Numbered from the stretch's first letter, positions 43,660-53,700 are shown. The stretch is DNA of 64,000 nt from Bradyrhizobium embrapense (GCF_001189235.2 NZ_LFIP02000004.1:744001-808000), one strand, 5' to 3'. Notes: generated by a model not told the origin, from the letters alone. A program made the numbers and translations.

Positions 43660-44073
43660 ATGTATGTCGGGGACATCCTTCGCACCAACAATGCGCATGT
43701 GGTGACGATCGGCTCGAGCGAAACCGTGAGCATTGCGGCGAACCTGATGTATGCGAGCAATGTCGGCGCACTCGTGGTCAGGAACGTGTCGCGCAGCGTC
43801 GACGCCGCCGTGGTCGGAATGTTCAGCGAACGCGATGTGGTGGCCGTGATCGCCGAGCGCGGCACGGGCGGTCTTGCAGCGAAAGTCGGGCAGTTCATTT
43901 CGCCGCGGCCGCTGGTGTCATGCACCTCGCAGGACGCGCTCACCGATGTCGAGCATCTGATGGTCCGTCATGACATCCGCCATGTCCCCGTCATCGACAA
44001 CGGCCGGCTCGTCGGCGTCGTGAGCATGCGGGACATCGACCTTGCCCTGGAAGAAGCTGCCTGCGCGGCCTGA
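43660..44073 (+). CDS. CBS-domain-pair protein
   Basis: The 137-residue protein consists of two tandem CBS motifs (VGMFSERDVVAVIAERG near 48 and VVSMRDIDLALEE near 118), with DIRHVPVIDNGRLVGVVSM typical of nucleotide-binding CBS pairs. GGAGG seven bases upstream fixes the ATG. It leads the plus-strand operon that carries glycerate kinase and pyruvate kinase. A regulatory role sensing adenosine nucleotides is likely for the family; the target enzyme is unknown. Confidence 0.88.
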   Translation: MYVGDILRTNNAHVVTIGSSETVSIAANLMYASNVGALVVRNVSRSVDAAVVGMFSERDVVAVIAERGTGGLAAKVGQFISPRPLVSCTSQDALTDVEHLMVRHDIRHVPVIDNGRLVGVVSMRDIDLALEEAACAA

Positions 44074-44158
44074 CGGATCTTCCCGAGGCCATTGCCACGC
44101 AACCCGGTTCGAGCCGCTGAGGCTCATGCTGTGTCCCTACTCTGCTCGCGAGGATTTC

Positions 44159-45175
44159 ATGAAGGTCTGCATCTACGGCGCCGGTGCCATCGGCGGCTAT
44201 CTCGGTGTCGAATTTATGCGCGCTGGCGCCGATGTCAGCCTGGTCGCGCGCGGTGCGCACCTCGCCGCGATGCGGCAGAACGGCCTGAAGCTCCTGATCG
44301 GCGACGAGGAGCGCGTGGTGCATCCTCGCTGCACCGACAATCCCGCCGAACTCGGCGAGCAGGATTTCGTCATCATCTGCCTCAAGGCGCATTCGATCAC
44401 CGGCGTCATCGAACCGATGCGGCCCCTCTTGGGCGAGCGGACCCGCATCGTCACCGCCGTCAACGGCATTCCCTATTGGTATTTCTACAGGCACGGCGGA
44501 CGGCACGAGGGATCGGCGCTCGAGAGCATCGATCCCGGCGGACGGCAGTGGAACGAGCTCGATCCGGCGCGCGCCATCGGCTGCGTGGTGTATCCCGCCA
44601 CCGAGATCGAGGCGCCCGGCGTGATCCGCCACGTCTACGGCAACAACTTTCCGCTCGGCGAACCCTCCGGAGAGATCACGCCTGATGTCGAGCGCCTGTC
44701 CGCCCTGTTCGTGGCGGCGGGGATGAAGGCGCCGGTGCTCGACCGCATCCGCGACGAGATCTGGCTCAAGCTGTGGGGCAATGTCTGTTTCAACCCAATC
44801 AGCGCCCTCACACACGCGACGCTTGACGTGATCTGCAGCAATCCCGGCACACGCGCGCTGTCCAGAGCCATCATGCTGGAGGCCCAGGCGATCGCGGAAA
44901 GCCTCGGCGTCAAGTTTCGGGTCGACGTCGAGCGCCGCATCGAGGGCGCCCGCAAGGTCGGCGCCCACAAGACCTCGATGCTGCAGGACCTCGAGCGTGG
45001 ACGTCCGGTCGAAATCGATCCGCTGATCACCGTGGTGCAGGAGATGGGCCGCATGACCGGGATCGCGACGCCCGCGCTCGACGCGGTGCTGGCGCTGGTC
45101 GCGCAGCGCAGCAGATTGGCCGGCCTTTATGATGGGGCGGCCGGCGTCGAAGCCCGATCGCGTGCAGTGGCGTGA
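44159..45175 (+). CDS. Ketopantoate-reductase-like dehydrogenase
   Basis: The 338-residue 2-hydroxyacid dehydrogenase of the PanE/ApbA family starts MKVCIYGAGAIGGYLGVEF (NADPH-binding GxGxxG). It has CLKAHSI, AVNGIPYWYF, and the catalytic Lys region DEIWLKLWGNVCFNPISALT near 197. GAGGA five bases upstream supports this start. PanE paralogues in catabolic operons often reduce other 2-oxo acids; here hydroxypyruvate, oxaloglycolate or a related acid is possible. Not likely to be the housekeeping pantothenate gene given its context. Downstream FAH-family gene overlaps by 4 bp. Confidence 0.85.
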   Translation: MKVCIYGAGAIGGYLGVEFMRAGADVSLVARGAHLAAMRQNGLKLLIGDEERVVHPRCTDNPAELGEQDFVIICLKAHSITGVIEPMRPLLGERTRIVTAVNGIPYWYFYRHGGRHEGSALESIDPGGRQWNELDPARAIGCVVYPATEIEAPGVIRHVYGNNFPLGEPSGEITPDVERLSALFVAAGMKAPVLDRIRDEIWLKLWGNVCFNPISALTHATLDVICSNPGTRALSRAIMLEAQAIAESLGVKFRVDVERRIEGARKVGAHKTSMLQDLERGRPVEIDPLITVVQEMGRMTGIATPALDAVLALVAQRSRLAGLYDGAAGVEARSRAVA

Positions 45176-45963
45176 TCGCGATGACCAATGTGACACGCTG
45201 GGTCCGCTTCCGCCACCGTGCCGAGATCGGCTTCGGGCAGCTCACTCCGTTCGGCATCTCGGTGCACGCAGGCGAGATGTTCGGTGACACACGACCGACC
45301 GGGCAAACGCTGGCGCTCGACGATGTCGAGCTGCTCGCCCCGACCGAGCCGAGCAAGATCATCGCGCTCTGGAACAATTTCCACGCCCTCGCGGCGAAGC
45401 TGCAATCACCTGAGCCGGCCGAACCGCTGTATTTGTTGAAAGCCCAGACCAGCGTGAGCGCGCCAGGCGCCGTCATCACGCGCCCTCCGGGCTACGATGG
45501 CAAGACGACATACGAAGGCGAACTCGGCATTGTCATCGGCAAGAGCTGCACGGCCGTCACACCCGAGCAGGCCGACGCCTACATCTTCGGCTATACCTGC
45601 ACCAACGACGTCACCGCCGCCGACATTCTCAATCGCGATCCGACCTTCCCGCAATGGGCGCGGGCCAAGGGCTTTGACGGATACGGCCCCTTCGGACCCG
45701 TGATCGCCTCGGGCCTCGACCCGGCACGCCTGGTGGTGCGCACCATCCTCAACGGCGTCGAGCGGCAGAACTATCCGATCGCGGACATGATCTTCAGCGC
45801 GCAGGCGCTGGTCAGCAAGATCTCGCACGACATGACGCTGTTGCCGGGCGACCTGATCTGCTGCGGAACCTCGATCGGCGTCGGGGTTATGAAGGAGCCC
45901 GTCAATACGGTCACCGTCGCGATCGACGGAATCGGCGAGTTGACCAACGAATTTCGTCAGTAG
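45172..45963 (+). CDS. Fumarylacetoacetate hydrolase-family protein
   Basis: The 263-residue FAH-fold protein has the acidic metal site TTYEGELGIVIGKSC (EGE) near 112, GYTCTNDVTAADILNRD near 140, and LLPGDLICCGTSIGVGVM near 227. FAH family enzymes cleave or decarboxylate beta-keto acids such as oxaloacetate or acylpyruvates. The start could be the GTG overlapping the preceding stop (GTGA) or ATG at 45181. Its pairing with the PanE-like dehydrogenase suggests a shared side substrate; the actual reaction is unknown. Confidence 0.87.
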   Translation: MIAMTNVTRWVRFRHRAEIGFGQLTPFGISVHAGEMFGDTRPTGQTLALDDVELLAPTEPSKIIALWNNFHALAAKLQSPEPAEPLYLLKAQTSVSAPGAVITRPPGYDGKTTYEGELGIVIGKSCTAVTPEQADAYIFGYTCTNDVTAADILNRDPTFPQWARAKGFDGYGPFGPVIASGLDPARLVVRTILNGVERQNYPIADMIFSAQALVSKISHDMTLLPGDLICCGTSIGVGVMKEPVNTVTVAIDGIGELTNEFRQ

Positions 45964-46028
45964 GCGGCGACAGGACGACAGATCGACGCAGCCGGACCAA
46001 ACGAGCCAACATCCTCTTGGGAGCGCAC

Positions 46029-47348
46029 ATGATCTCCAGCACGAAACCGGTATCGTCGCCCGGCGGCTTCCGCTGGCTCCAGCTCGCGATCGGCATCGTC
46101 TGCATGGCGATGATCGCCAACCTGCAATATGGCTGGACGCTGTTCGTCGATCCGATCGACGCGACGTATCACTGGGGTCGTCCCGCCATCCAGCTCGCCT
46201 TCACGATCTTCGTGATGACGGAGACATGGCTGGTGCCGGTGGAAGCGTGGTTCGTCGACAAATACGGCCCGCGCATCGTCATCATGTTCGGCGGGCTGAT
46301 GATCGGATTGGCCTGGGTGCTGAACTCCTACGCTTCTTCCCTCGTCACGCTGTATGCGGCGGCGATCGTCGCGGGCGTCGGCGCCGGCGCCGTGTACGGC
46401 ACCTGCGTCGGCAACGCGCTGAAATGGTTTCCGGACCGGCGCGGCCTCGCCGCGGGCGCGACCGCCGCCGGGTTCGGCGCCGGCGCAGCCCTCACCGTCG
46501 TGCCGATCGCCAACATGATTGCCACCAGCGGCTACCAGAGCACGTTCCTGACATTCGGAATCGGGCAAGGCCTCGTCGTTCTCTTGCTGGCCTGGTTCGT
46601 CCGGCCGCCACATGGCGTCGAGGCCCCGAGAAAAAGGCAGCTCAACCTGCCGCAGAGCGCAATCGACTACACGCCGCCCCAGGTGCTGCGCACGCCGATC
46701 TTCTGGGTCATGTACCTCGTGTTCGTCATGGTGGCCTCCGGCGGCTTGATGACCGCTGCCCAGATCGGGCCGATCGCCCACGATTTCAGGATCGCGGATA
46801 CGCCGGTCACGCTGGCCGGGTTCCAGATGGCCGCGCTGACCTTTGCCATCTCGCTCGATCGTGTCTTCGACGGCTTCGGCCGTCCGTTCTTCGGCTGGGT
46901 CTCCGACACGATCGGCCGCGAGCACACGATGTTCATTGCGTTCGCGACGGCGGCGCTGATGTTGTTGACGCTGTCCACGTATGGCCACATCCCGGTCGTC
47001 TTCGTGCTGGCGACGGCGATCTATTTCGGCGTCTTCGGCGAAATCTACAGCCTGTTTCCCGCGACTTCGGGCGACACGTTCGGCGCCAAATACGCAACCA
47101 CCAACAACGGCATGCTCTACACGGCGAAGGGCACCGCGGCGCTGCTGGTACCGCTCGCGAGCATCATCTCTTCGCAGCTCGGCTGGCAGGCCGTGTTCAT
47201 CGTCGCGGTTGCGCTCAATGCCACCGCAGCCCTCACCGCCTTGCTGGTGATCAAGCCGATGCGGCGCGCCTTCATTCTCGGCAGTGAGTCGACGGCAAAG
47301 GCCGGTATCGCGCCGGCACCTGGCCGGAGCGCGGCGATTGAACACTGA
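46029..47348 (+). CDS. MFS transporter, oxalate/formate antiporter (OxlT) family
   Basis: The 439-residue twelve-helix carrier of the oxalate:formate antiporter family has FGRPFFGWVSDTIGRE near 285, and YTAKGTAALLVP near 366, where the family's substrate-binding Lys sits in TAKG. GGGAG a few bases upstream supports ATG at 46029. In this locus oxalate is a predicted product of oxamate hydrolysis, so export of oxalate or exchange of a related dicarboxylate is plausible. It overlaps the glycerate kinase gene by 11 bp. Substrate inferred from family and context. Confidence 0.85.
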   Translation: MISSTKPVSSPGGFRWLQLAIGIVCMAMIANLQYGWTLFVDPIDATYHWGRPAIQLAFTIFVMTETWLVPVEAWFVDKYGPRIVIMFGGLMIGLAWVLNSYASSLVTLYAAAIVAGVGAGAVYGTCVGNALKWFPDRRGLAAGATAAGFGAGAALTVVPIANMIATSGYQSTFLTFGIGQGLVVLLLAWFVRPPHGVEAPRKRQLNLPQSAIDYTPPQVLRTPIFWVMYLVFVMVASGGLMTAAQIGPIAHDFRIADTPVTLAGFQMAALTFAISLDRVFDGFGRPFFGWVSDTIGREHTMFIAFATAALMLLTLSTYGHIPVVFVLATAIYFGVFGEIYSLFPATSGDTFGAKYATTNNGMLYTAKGTAALLVPLASIISSQLGWQAVFIVAVALNATAALTALLVIKPMRRAFILGSESTAKAGIAPAPGRSAAIEH

Positions 47349-48633
47349 TTGGACAGACCTGCGGGCGCGGACCGCGCTGCGGAAGATCTTCGATGCAGCC
47401 ATCGCCAGCTGCGATCCAAGGCTGACTATCGTGCACGCCCTGCCGGCGAAGCCGAAGGGCAAATGCATCGTCGTCGGCGCCGGTAAGGCCTCGGCTGCGA
47501 TGGCCGCAGGCCTCAATGCGGCCTGGCCTGACGTCGACCTTTCCGGTGTCGTGGTGACGCGCCGCGGTCATTCTGTTCCTGCGGGCCGCATCGAAGTGCT
47601 TGAGGCGTCTCACCCCGTGCCGGATGAGACGAGCCAGGCCGCCGCAGTTCGCATGCTCGGTGCCGTTCAGGGACTTTCCGCCGACGATCTCGTCATCGCC
47701 CTGATGTCCGGCGGAGGCTCGGCCCTGATGACCCTCCCGGCCTCCCCGATGACCCTCGCCGACAAGCAGGCGGTCAACCGGGCCCTGCTTGCGAGCGGCG
47801 CGACGATTGCCGAGATGAACGTCGTCCGCAAACATCTCTCCGCGATCAAGGGCGGACGGCTGGCGCTCGTCGCCCGTCCCGCCCACGTCACGACCCTCGT
47901 GATCTCGGATATTCCCGGCGACGATCCCGCAGCGATCGGCTCCGGTCCCTCGCTGCCGGACCGCAGCACAACAGCCGATGCGCGGGAGATCGTGAGCCGG
48001 TTTGCAATCGACCTGCCGGAGGCGGCGCGGCTTGTCCTCGATCAAGCCGACGAGACCCCAAAGCCCGGCGAGATCGACGCCGATGTCCGCGTCCTTGCCG
48101 CGCCGTTCCAAGCGCTCGATGCTGCGGCAAAGGTCGCGCGAGACGAGGGTCTCACGCCGATCATCCTTGGCGACGCGATCGAGGGCGAGGCCCGCGAACT
48201 CGGAACCGTGATGGCGGGCATCGCCCGGTCGGTCGCAGGGCATGCCCAGCCCGGCCCTGCCCCTGCCGTGCTGCTCTCCGGCGGCGAGACGACGGTGACG
48301 ATCGGACGCGGGCCGGCGGGCCGCGGCGGCCGCAATACCGAGTTTTTGCTGGGACTCGTCATAGCGCTATCAGATACGTCCGGTATCTGGGCGATTGCCG
48401 GAGACAGCGATGGAATTGATGGAACGGAAGATGCGGCTGGAGCTTTGATCGGTCCTGACACGCTGCGGCGCGCCGTAGCGCATGGTCTCGACGCGCGTAC
48501 CTATTTGGCGGCCCATGACAGCTACACCTTCTTCGACCGCCTTGGAGACCTCGTGCGCACCGGCCCAACGCTCACCAATGTCAACGATATCCGTGCCGTG
48601 CTAATTGCGTCCGGCAAGCCAGCAATGAGGTGA
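47338..48633 (+). CDS. Glycerate kinase, MOFRL/TtuD type
   Basis: The 431-residue class II glycerate kinase phosphorylates D-glycerate, giving 2-phosphoglycerate for this class. It has GKCIVVGAGKASAAMA near 39, ALMSGGGSALMTLP near 117 and LSGGETTVTI with GRGGRNTEFLLGL in the C-terminal MOFRL domain. A TTG start inside the end of the transporter gene is chosen because GGAG lies eight bases upstream and the protein then has its normal N-terminus. Older annotation calls this family hydroxypyruvate reductase TtuD, beside pyruvate kinase TtuE in tartrate loci, the same order as here. Confidence 0.9.
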   Translation: MNTDWTDLRARTALRKIFDAAIASCDPRLTIVHALPAKPKGKCIVVGAGKASAAMAAGLNAAWPDVDLSGVVVTRRGHSVPAGRIEVLEASHPVPDETSQAAAVRMLGAVQGLSADDLVIALMSGGGSALMTLPASPMTLADKQAVNRALLASGATIAEMNVVRKHLSAIKGGRLALVARPAHVTTLVISDIPGDDPAAIGSGPSLPDRSTTADAREIVSRFAIDLPEAARLVLDQADETPKPGEIDADVRVLAAPFQALDAAAKVARDEGLTPIILGDAIEGEARELGTVMAGIARSVAGHAQPGPAPAVLLSGGETTVTIGRGPAGRGGRNTEFLLGLVIALSDTSGIWAIAGDSDGIDGTEDAAGALIGPDTLRRAVAHGLDARTYLAAHDSYTFFDRLGDLVRTGPTLTNVNDIRAVLIASGKPAMR

Positions 48634-48636
48634 CCC

Positions 48637-50052
48637 ATGCGTCGTCATCGACGGGCCAAGATCGTCGCAACCGTCGGCCCCGCCAGCAGTTCCCCCGAGA
48701 TGCTCAAGGCGCTGCTGCTGGCCGGCGTCGATACGTTCCGTCTGAACTTCAGCCACGGAACCCAGAGCGACCACGCACGTGTCCATGCCGAGATTCGAAA
48801 GCTGGAACAGGAGGTCGGCCGTCCGATCGGCATCCTGATGGACCTCCAGGGTCCGAAGATCCGCGTCGGCACCTTGCGCGATGGCAAGATCACCGTGGCG
48901 GCCGGCGAGACCATCCGGTTTGTGCTGTCCGGATCGGATGGCGACAAGTCCGCAATTCCGCTGCCGCACCGGGAAATCTTCGCGGCGGTGGCGCCCGGCC
49001 ACGACCTTCTGATCGACGACGGCAGGGTCAGGGTTCGGGTCGCCGGGCTCGGCGACGATTTCATCGAAGCCAAGGTGATCGTCGGCGGCACCATCTCGAA
49101 CCACAAGGGCGTCAATCTGCCGGGGACGGTGCTCGATCTCTCGCCGCTTACCACGAAGGACCGCCTCGATCTGGAGTTCGGCCTGAAACTCGGCGTCGAT
49201 TGGGTCGCATTGTCATTCGTGCAGAAGCCGTCCGACATCATCGAGGCGCGAGGCCTCGTCGGCGACCGCGCCGGCCTGATGGCCAAGATCGAGAAGCCGG
49301 CGGCGCTCGAGCGGATCGACGACATCATCCAGCTGTGCGACGCCATCATGGTTGCGCGGGGAGACCTCGGCGTCGAAATTCCGGATGAGGATGTGCCGGG
49401 ACGCCAGAAGGAGCTGGTGCGGGCGTGCCGTCTCGCGGTGAAGCCGGTGATCGTCGCCACGCAGATGCTGGACTCGATGGTCGCAGCACCCACGCCGACC
49501 CGCGCGGAAGTCTCCGACGTTGCGACCGCGATCTATGATGGTGCAGACGCGGTGATGCTGTCGGCGGAATCCGCGACGGGCCGCTATCCGCGCGAGGCCG
49601 TCGAGATGATGGATCGCATCATCCGCAGCACGGAGCAGCACAAGATGTACCGCTCGATCGTCGAGGCGACCCAGCCCGGCGAAGAGCAGACGCCGCCGCA
49701 TGCGGTTGCGACGGCCGCCGCCGACCTCGCCTCCGTGATTCACGCCGCGGCCATCGTGGCCTACACGTCGAGCGGCACCACCGCCGCACGCGTCGCGCGC
49801 AAGCGGCCGAGCCTGCCGATCCTCGCCATCACTCCAAGCCGCGAAGTGTCGCGTCGCCTGTGCCTGCTCTGGGGCGCGCACAGCGTGCTTTCCGACGATG
49901 TCGGGAGCTATGAGGAGATGGTCGAGCGCGCGACGGCGCTCGCGCATGCAGAGCAGTTCGCATCGAGCCGCGACCTGCTGGTGGTTGTCGCCGGCATTCC
50001 TTTTGGGCAGGCGGGAAGCACCAACAACCTGCGGGTGGTTTCGCTCCCTTGA
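48637..50052 (+). CDS. pyk: Pyruvate kinase
   Basis: The 471-residue enzyme makes pyruvate and ATP from phosphoenolpyruvate. It has AKIVATVGPASSSPEML and FRLNFSHG at the N-terminus, ILMDLQGPKIRVG near 67, the KIEKPAAL catalytic Lys region near 213, and MVARGDLGVEIP near 242. It starts 3 bp after glycerate kinase. This completes the route glyoxylate, tartronate semialdehyde, glycerate, 2-phosphoglycerate, pyruvate when enolase is supplied elsewhere. The TtuE-like position suggests a pathway-dedicated copy. Confidence 0.96.
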   Translation: MRRHRRAKIVATVGPASSSPEMLKALLLAGVDTFRLNFSHGTQSDHARVHAEIRKLEQEVGRPIGILMDLQGPKIRVGTLRDGKITVAAGETIRFVLSGSDGDKSAIPLPHREIFAAVAPGHDLLIDDGRVRVRVAGLGDDFIEAKVIVGGTISNHKGVNLPGTVLDLSPLTTKDRLDLEFGLKLGVDWVALSFVQKPSDIIEARGLVGDRAGLMAKIEKPAALERIDDIIQLCDAIMVARGDLGVEIPDEDVPGRQKELVRACRLAVKPVIVATQMLDSMVAAPTPTRAEVSDVATAIYDGADAVMLSAESATGRYPREAVEMMDRIIRSTEQHKMYRSIVEATQPGEEQTPPHAVATAAADLASVIHAAAIVAYTSSGTTAARVARKRPSLPILAITPSREVSRRLCLLWGAHSVLSDDVGSYEEMVERATALAHAEQFASSRDLLVVVAGIPFGQAGSTNNLRVVSLP

Positions 50053-50144
50053 CGGGGCGTCTTCGCCCGGCATCGCGGCCCCAAACACCCGTCGCACCCG
50101 GCCCGTTGGGATTTCTCGGGCTCGTTCCGCCCGGCGCCCAAGCC

Positions 50145-50234
50145 TCACGGCATGGCGCCAAACCAGATCACGAGCGCGAACATCACCAACAATGCGACGG
50201 TGATGATCGCTTCGCTCGTGGGTATTCGCTTCAT
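50145..50234 (-). CDS. 29-residue single-pass membrane peptide
   Basis: The frame encodes MKRIPTSEAIITV followed by a hydrophobic helix (ALLVMFALVIWFGAMP). GGAGG six bases before the ATG is a full-strength ribosome site, which is the main reason to believe it. There is no overlapping real gene on either strand. Small hydrophobic peptides of this sort are usually missed by gene finders. Function unknown. Confidence 0.6.
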   Translation of the reverse strand: MKRIPTSEAIITVALLVMFALVIWFGAMP

Positions 50235-50704
50235 AGGGCGCCTCCACGCGCGGGAGCGGGATGCTGCGACGGGGGCGGTAGTTCACATCGGCACGACACC
50301 GCCCGCTTAAAATACATGCGGACGGCGTCAGCTCTAGCCCTAGGACGGAAATGCAAAATCCCGGTAGCCATTACGTATACACAACGGGGCTGAAGGTTCA
50401 TGTGACGATTGGCACCCTCCAATAGGGCTAGGACAGCGACCGCAGCAGCGCGAAGGCACGCCAGTGGCATCCCCGTTGTTCGCCAATCCGGCTGCGACAA
50501 ACGCATCCCTATAATCCGCCACGGCTCGCCCCCCGTGACGAGGATAGGCTCGGACCACCCGGAGCAACCCTCGGACGTGCAGTGTATGGCGGGCCATCTC
50601 ACCGGCAGAGGCGAACATACGATCTTAGGGTCGTGGGGACCCGCAGCAGGTCCCCACGATCATCCTATCTGATCGATCTCTCCGCATGCCTCGCGCTCGC
50701 GCCC
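50235..50704. other. Gene-free stretch with strong hairpin and a repeated TAGCCCTA word
   Basis: No supported gene lies here. TCGTGGGGACC (50631-50641) and GGTCCCCACGA (50649-50659) make a perfect 11-bp stem with a 7-base loop, 46 bp past the end of the giant repeat-protein gene; it lacks a T run but may stabilise or end that transcript. TAGCCCTA (50335-50342) and TAGGGCTA (50423-50430) are an 8-bp perfect inverted pair 80 bp apart, both followed by GGAC. They could mark regulator sites for the small membrane peptide gene. Confidence 0.5.
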
Positions 50705-53700
50705 TCACGCATGCTGCGGCTGCGCGAGCTGGCTGACCTGCGTCGCCGGCGGATCGACGACCAGGGTCCCGCCATGGCCGTCACTCGAGGTCGTGAAGGT
50801 CGAGGCCATGTAGTTGCCCAGCAGCGCAATGCTCGCCGTGACGGTGCCGTCCGTCACCGTGAGCGTTCCGCCTGATGCGTTTCCGCTGAAGCTCGGCGTG
50901 TGAACGTTCGCGAAACTGATGTTGGCAAAATCGATCGCGTCCGAGCCGGTCATCCCGGCGACCGTGCCGGCAAAGCTCGCGGAATTGTCGAGCTTGAGCG
51001 TCCCCGTCGACCCCTGGAACATCACGGCGGCGTTCGATGCCCCCGGCAATTCGAGGGTGGCGCCCGATGCGATGGTGGCATTGCTGGAGCTCTCGCCCGT
51101 CACGTTGAAGGGCTGCCAGGCTCCCCACGCAATGCCGTCATTGGCCCGGATCCAGAGTTGATCGGTGCCCGAGCCGGCCTGATAGGTCGCCTGGGCAAGT
51201 TGCGCCGCAGTGACATCGATCTCGGTATTCACCGGCTGCGATGTGCCGTTGATGCTCCAGTGCCCATTCGAGTTGGAATCCCACAGCGCATATTTCGTGA
51301 TGGTATCGCCGTCGGCGTCCGTCGCGCTGAACAGATTCGATGCTGCGAACGTCTGCCCGGAGACCGTCACCACGTTCGAGGCCGAAACGACCGGAGGGTG
51401 GTCGGGGCCCGGTGTTGCCGTGAAGCTCTTCCAGGCGCTCCACATGCTGCCGTCATTGGCCTTCACCCAGAGCGTATCTGATGCCGAGCCGCCGGGGCCG
51501 AACACGTAGCTCACCTGCGACAGGTTCGCCGCCGACACATCGATCTCGGTGTTGGCCGCCTGGGCGACACCATTGACCACAAAGTGGCCGTTGCCGCCGG
51601 TGTCCCAGAACGCGTACTGGGTGATCGTATCGCCCTCGGCATCGCTGACCGAGAACAGGCTCGAGGCGGACGTCGATAACTCGCCATGAACCGCGACCAC
51701 GTTCGATGCCGTCACGACCGGGGCCGTGTCGGGGCCTGGGGTCGCCGTGAAGCTCTTCCAGGCGCTCCACATGCTGCCGTCATTGGCCTTCACCCAGAGC
51801 GTATCTGGCGTCGAGCCGCCGGGGCCGAACACGTAGCTCACCTGCGACAGGTTCGCCGCCGACACATCGATCTCGGTGTTGGCCGCCTGGGCGACACCAT
51901 TGACCACAAAGTGGCCGTTGCCGCCGGTGTCCCAGAACGCGTACTGGGTGATCGTATCGCCCTCGGCATCGCTGACCGAGAACAGGCTCGAGGCGGACGT
52001 CGAGAACTCGCCGTGAAGCGCGGCCACGTTCGATGCCGTCACGACCGGGGCCGTGTCGGGGCCTGGGGTTGCCGTGAAGCTCTTCCAGGCGCTCCACATG
52101 CTGCCGTCATTGGCCTTCACCCAGAGCGTATCTGGCGTCGAGCCGCCGGGGCCGAACACGTAGCTCACCTGCGACAGGTTCGCCGCCGACACATCGATCT
52201 CGGTGTTGGCCGCCTGAGTGACACCATTGACCACAAAGTGGCCGTTGCCGCCGGTGTCCCAGAACGCGTACTGCGTGATCGTATCGCCCTCGGCATCGCT
52301 GACCGAGAACAGGCTCGAGGCGGACGTCGAGAACTCGCCGTGAAGCGCGGCCACGTTCGATGCCGTCATGACCGGGGCCGTGTCGGGGCCTGGGGTTGCC
52401 GTGAAGCTCTTCCAGGCGCTCCACATGCTGCCGTCGTTGGCCCGCACCCACAGCGTATCTGATGCCGAGCCGCCGGGGCCGAACACGTAGCTCACCTGCG
52501 ACAGGTTCGCCGCCGCAACATCGATCTCGACACCGGACGCCTGGGCGACGCCGTTGACCACAAAGTGGCCGTTGCCGCCGGTGTCCCAGAACGCGTACTG
52601 CGTGATCGTGTCGTTGTCGGCGTCCGAGGTCGTGAACAGGGTCGAGGCGAGAGCTGACGCCTGCCCGTGATTGGCGGTGACGTTCGATGCCGTCACAACC
52701 GGCGCGTGGTCGGGCCCCGGGGTGGCCGTGAAGCTCTTCCAGGCGCTCCACAGCATGCCGTCATTGGCCCGCACCCACAGCGTATCCGGCGTCGAGCCGG
52801 TCGGGCCGAACACGTAGCTCACCTGCGACAGGTTCGCCGCCGACACGTCGATCTCGACGCCGGCCGCCTGGGCGACACCATTGACCACAAAGTGGCCATT
52901 GCCTCCGGTGTCCCAGAACGCGTACTGGGTCAGCGTGTCGCCATCCGGATCGCTCGCCGTGAACAAGCTGGATGCGGCAGCCGACGTCTGGCCGTGTGCC
53001 GCAGTCACGTTGCTCGCGTTCACGGTCGGCGGGTTGTCGCCAAATGCCTTGGCCGTAAACTGAGTCCAGTTGCCCCAAATCGTGCCGTCATTGGCTCGAA
53101 CGAGAAGGGTATCAGTCGATCCGCTTGGACCGAAGACATAGCTCACCTGCGACAGGTTGGCCGCCGCAACATCGATCTCGGCATTGGTAGCCTGGACGAC
53201 ACCGTTGACGACCCAGTGTCCGTGACCTTGGGTGTCCCAGAACGCATACTGTGTGATCGGATCGCCATCGGCGTCCGACACCGTAAAGAGGCTGGAAGCC
53301 AGCACCGACGTCTGGCCAGAGCCTGCATGGACGTTGGACGCCGACGTGACCGGCGCGATATCGGCACGCGTCGTGACCAGCGTGCCGGTGCCGGAATCCG
53401 CGCTGACGCTGAACCGCACGCCGGGTGTCGCATCAAGCTGCAGATCGAACGAGGATGCCCCCTCGGTGACGTGCAGGATGTTGCCGGCCCGCAAGGTCGC
53501 CGACCCACCCGATACGAAATTGAGGCCTGCCAGATCGATGCTGTCGCCCAGCACCAGACTGCTGATGGTCGTGCCGGCCAGGGAGGTACCATCGATCTTC
53601 AGCTGACCGCCGGAACCGCTGAAGGTGATGCCGCCGTTCGCGACGCTGCCGGCGCGTAGTTCGACCACGCCGCCGGAGATCGTGACCGGCCCCGTGGAGC

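Noticed and set aside
44159..45175. Housekeeping ketopantoate reductase (panE) of pantothenate synthesis
   Set aside because: No pan genes are nearby and the gene is embedded in, and overlaps genes of, a glycerate/oxalate catabolic operon.
51100..53350. CRISPR-like repeated DNA
   Set aside because: The repeats are 327 bp, contiguous and in frame, with no short repeat-spacer pattern; they encode protein domains.
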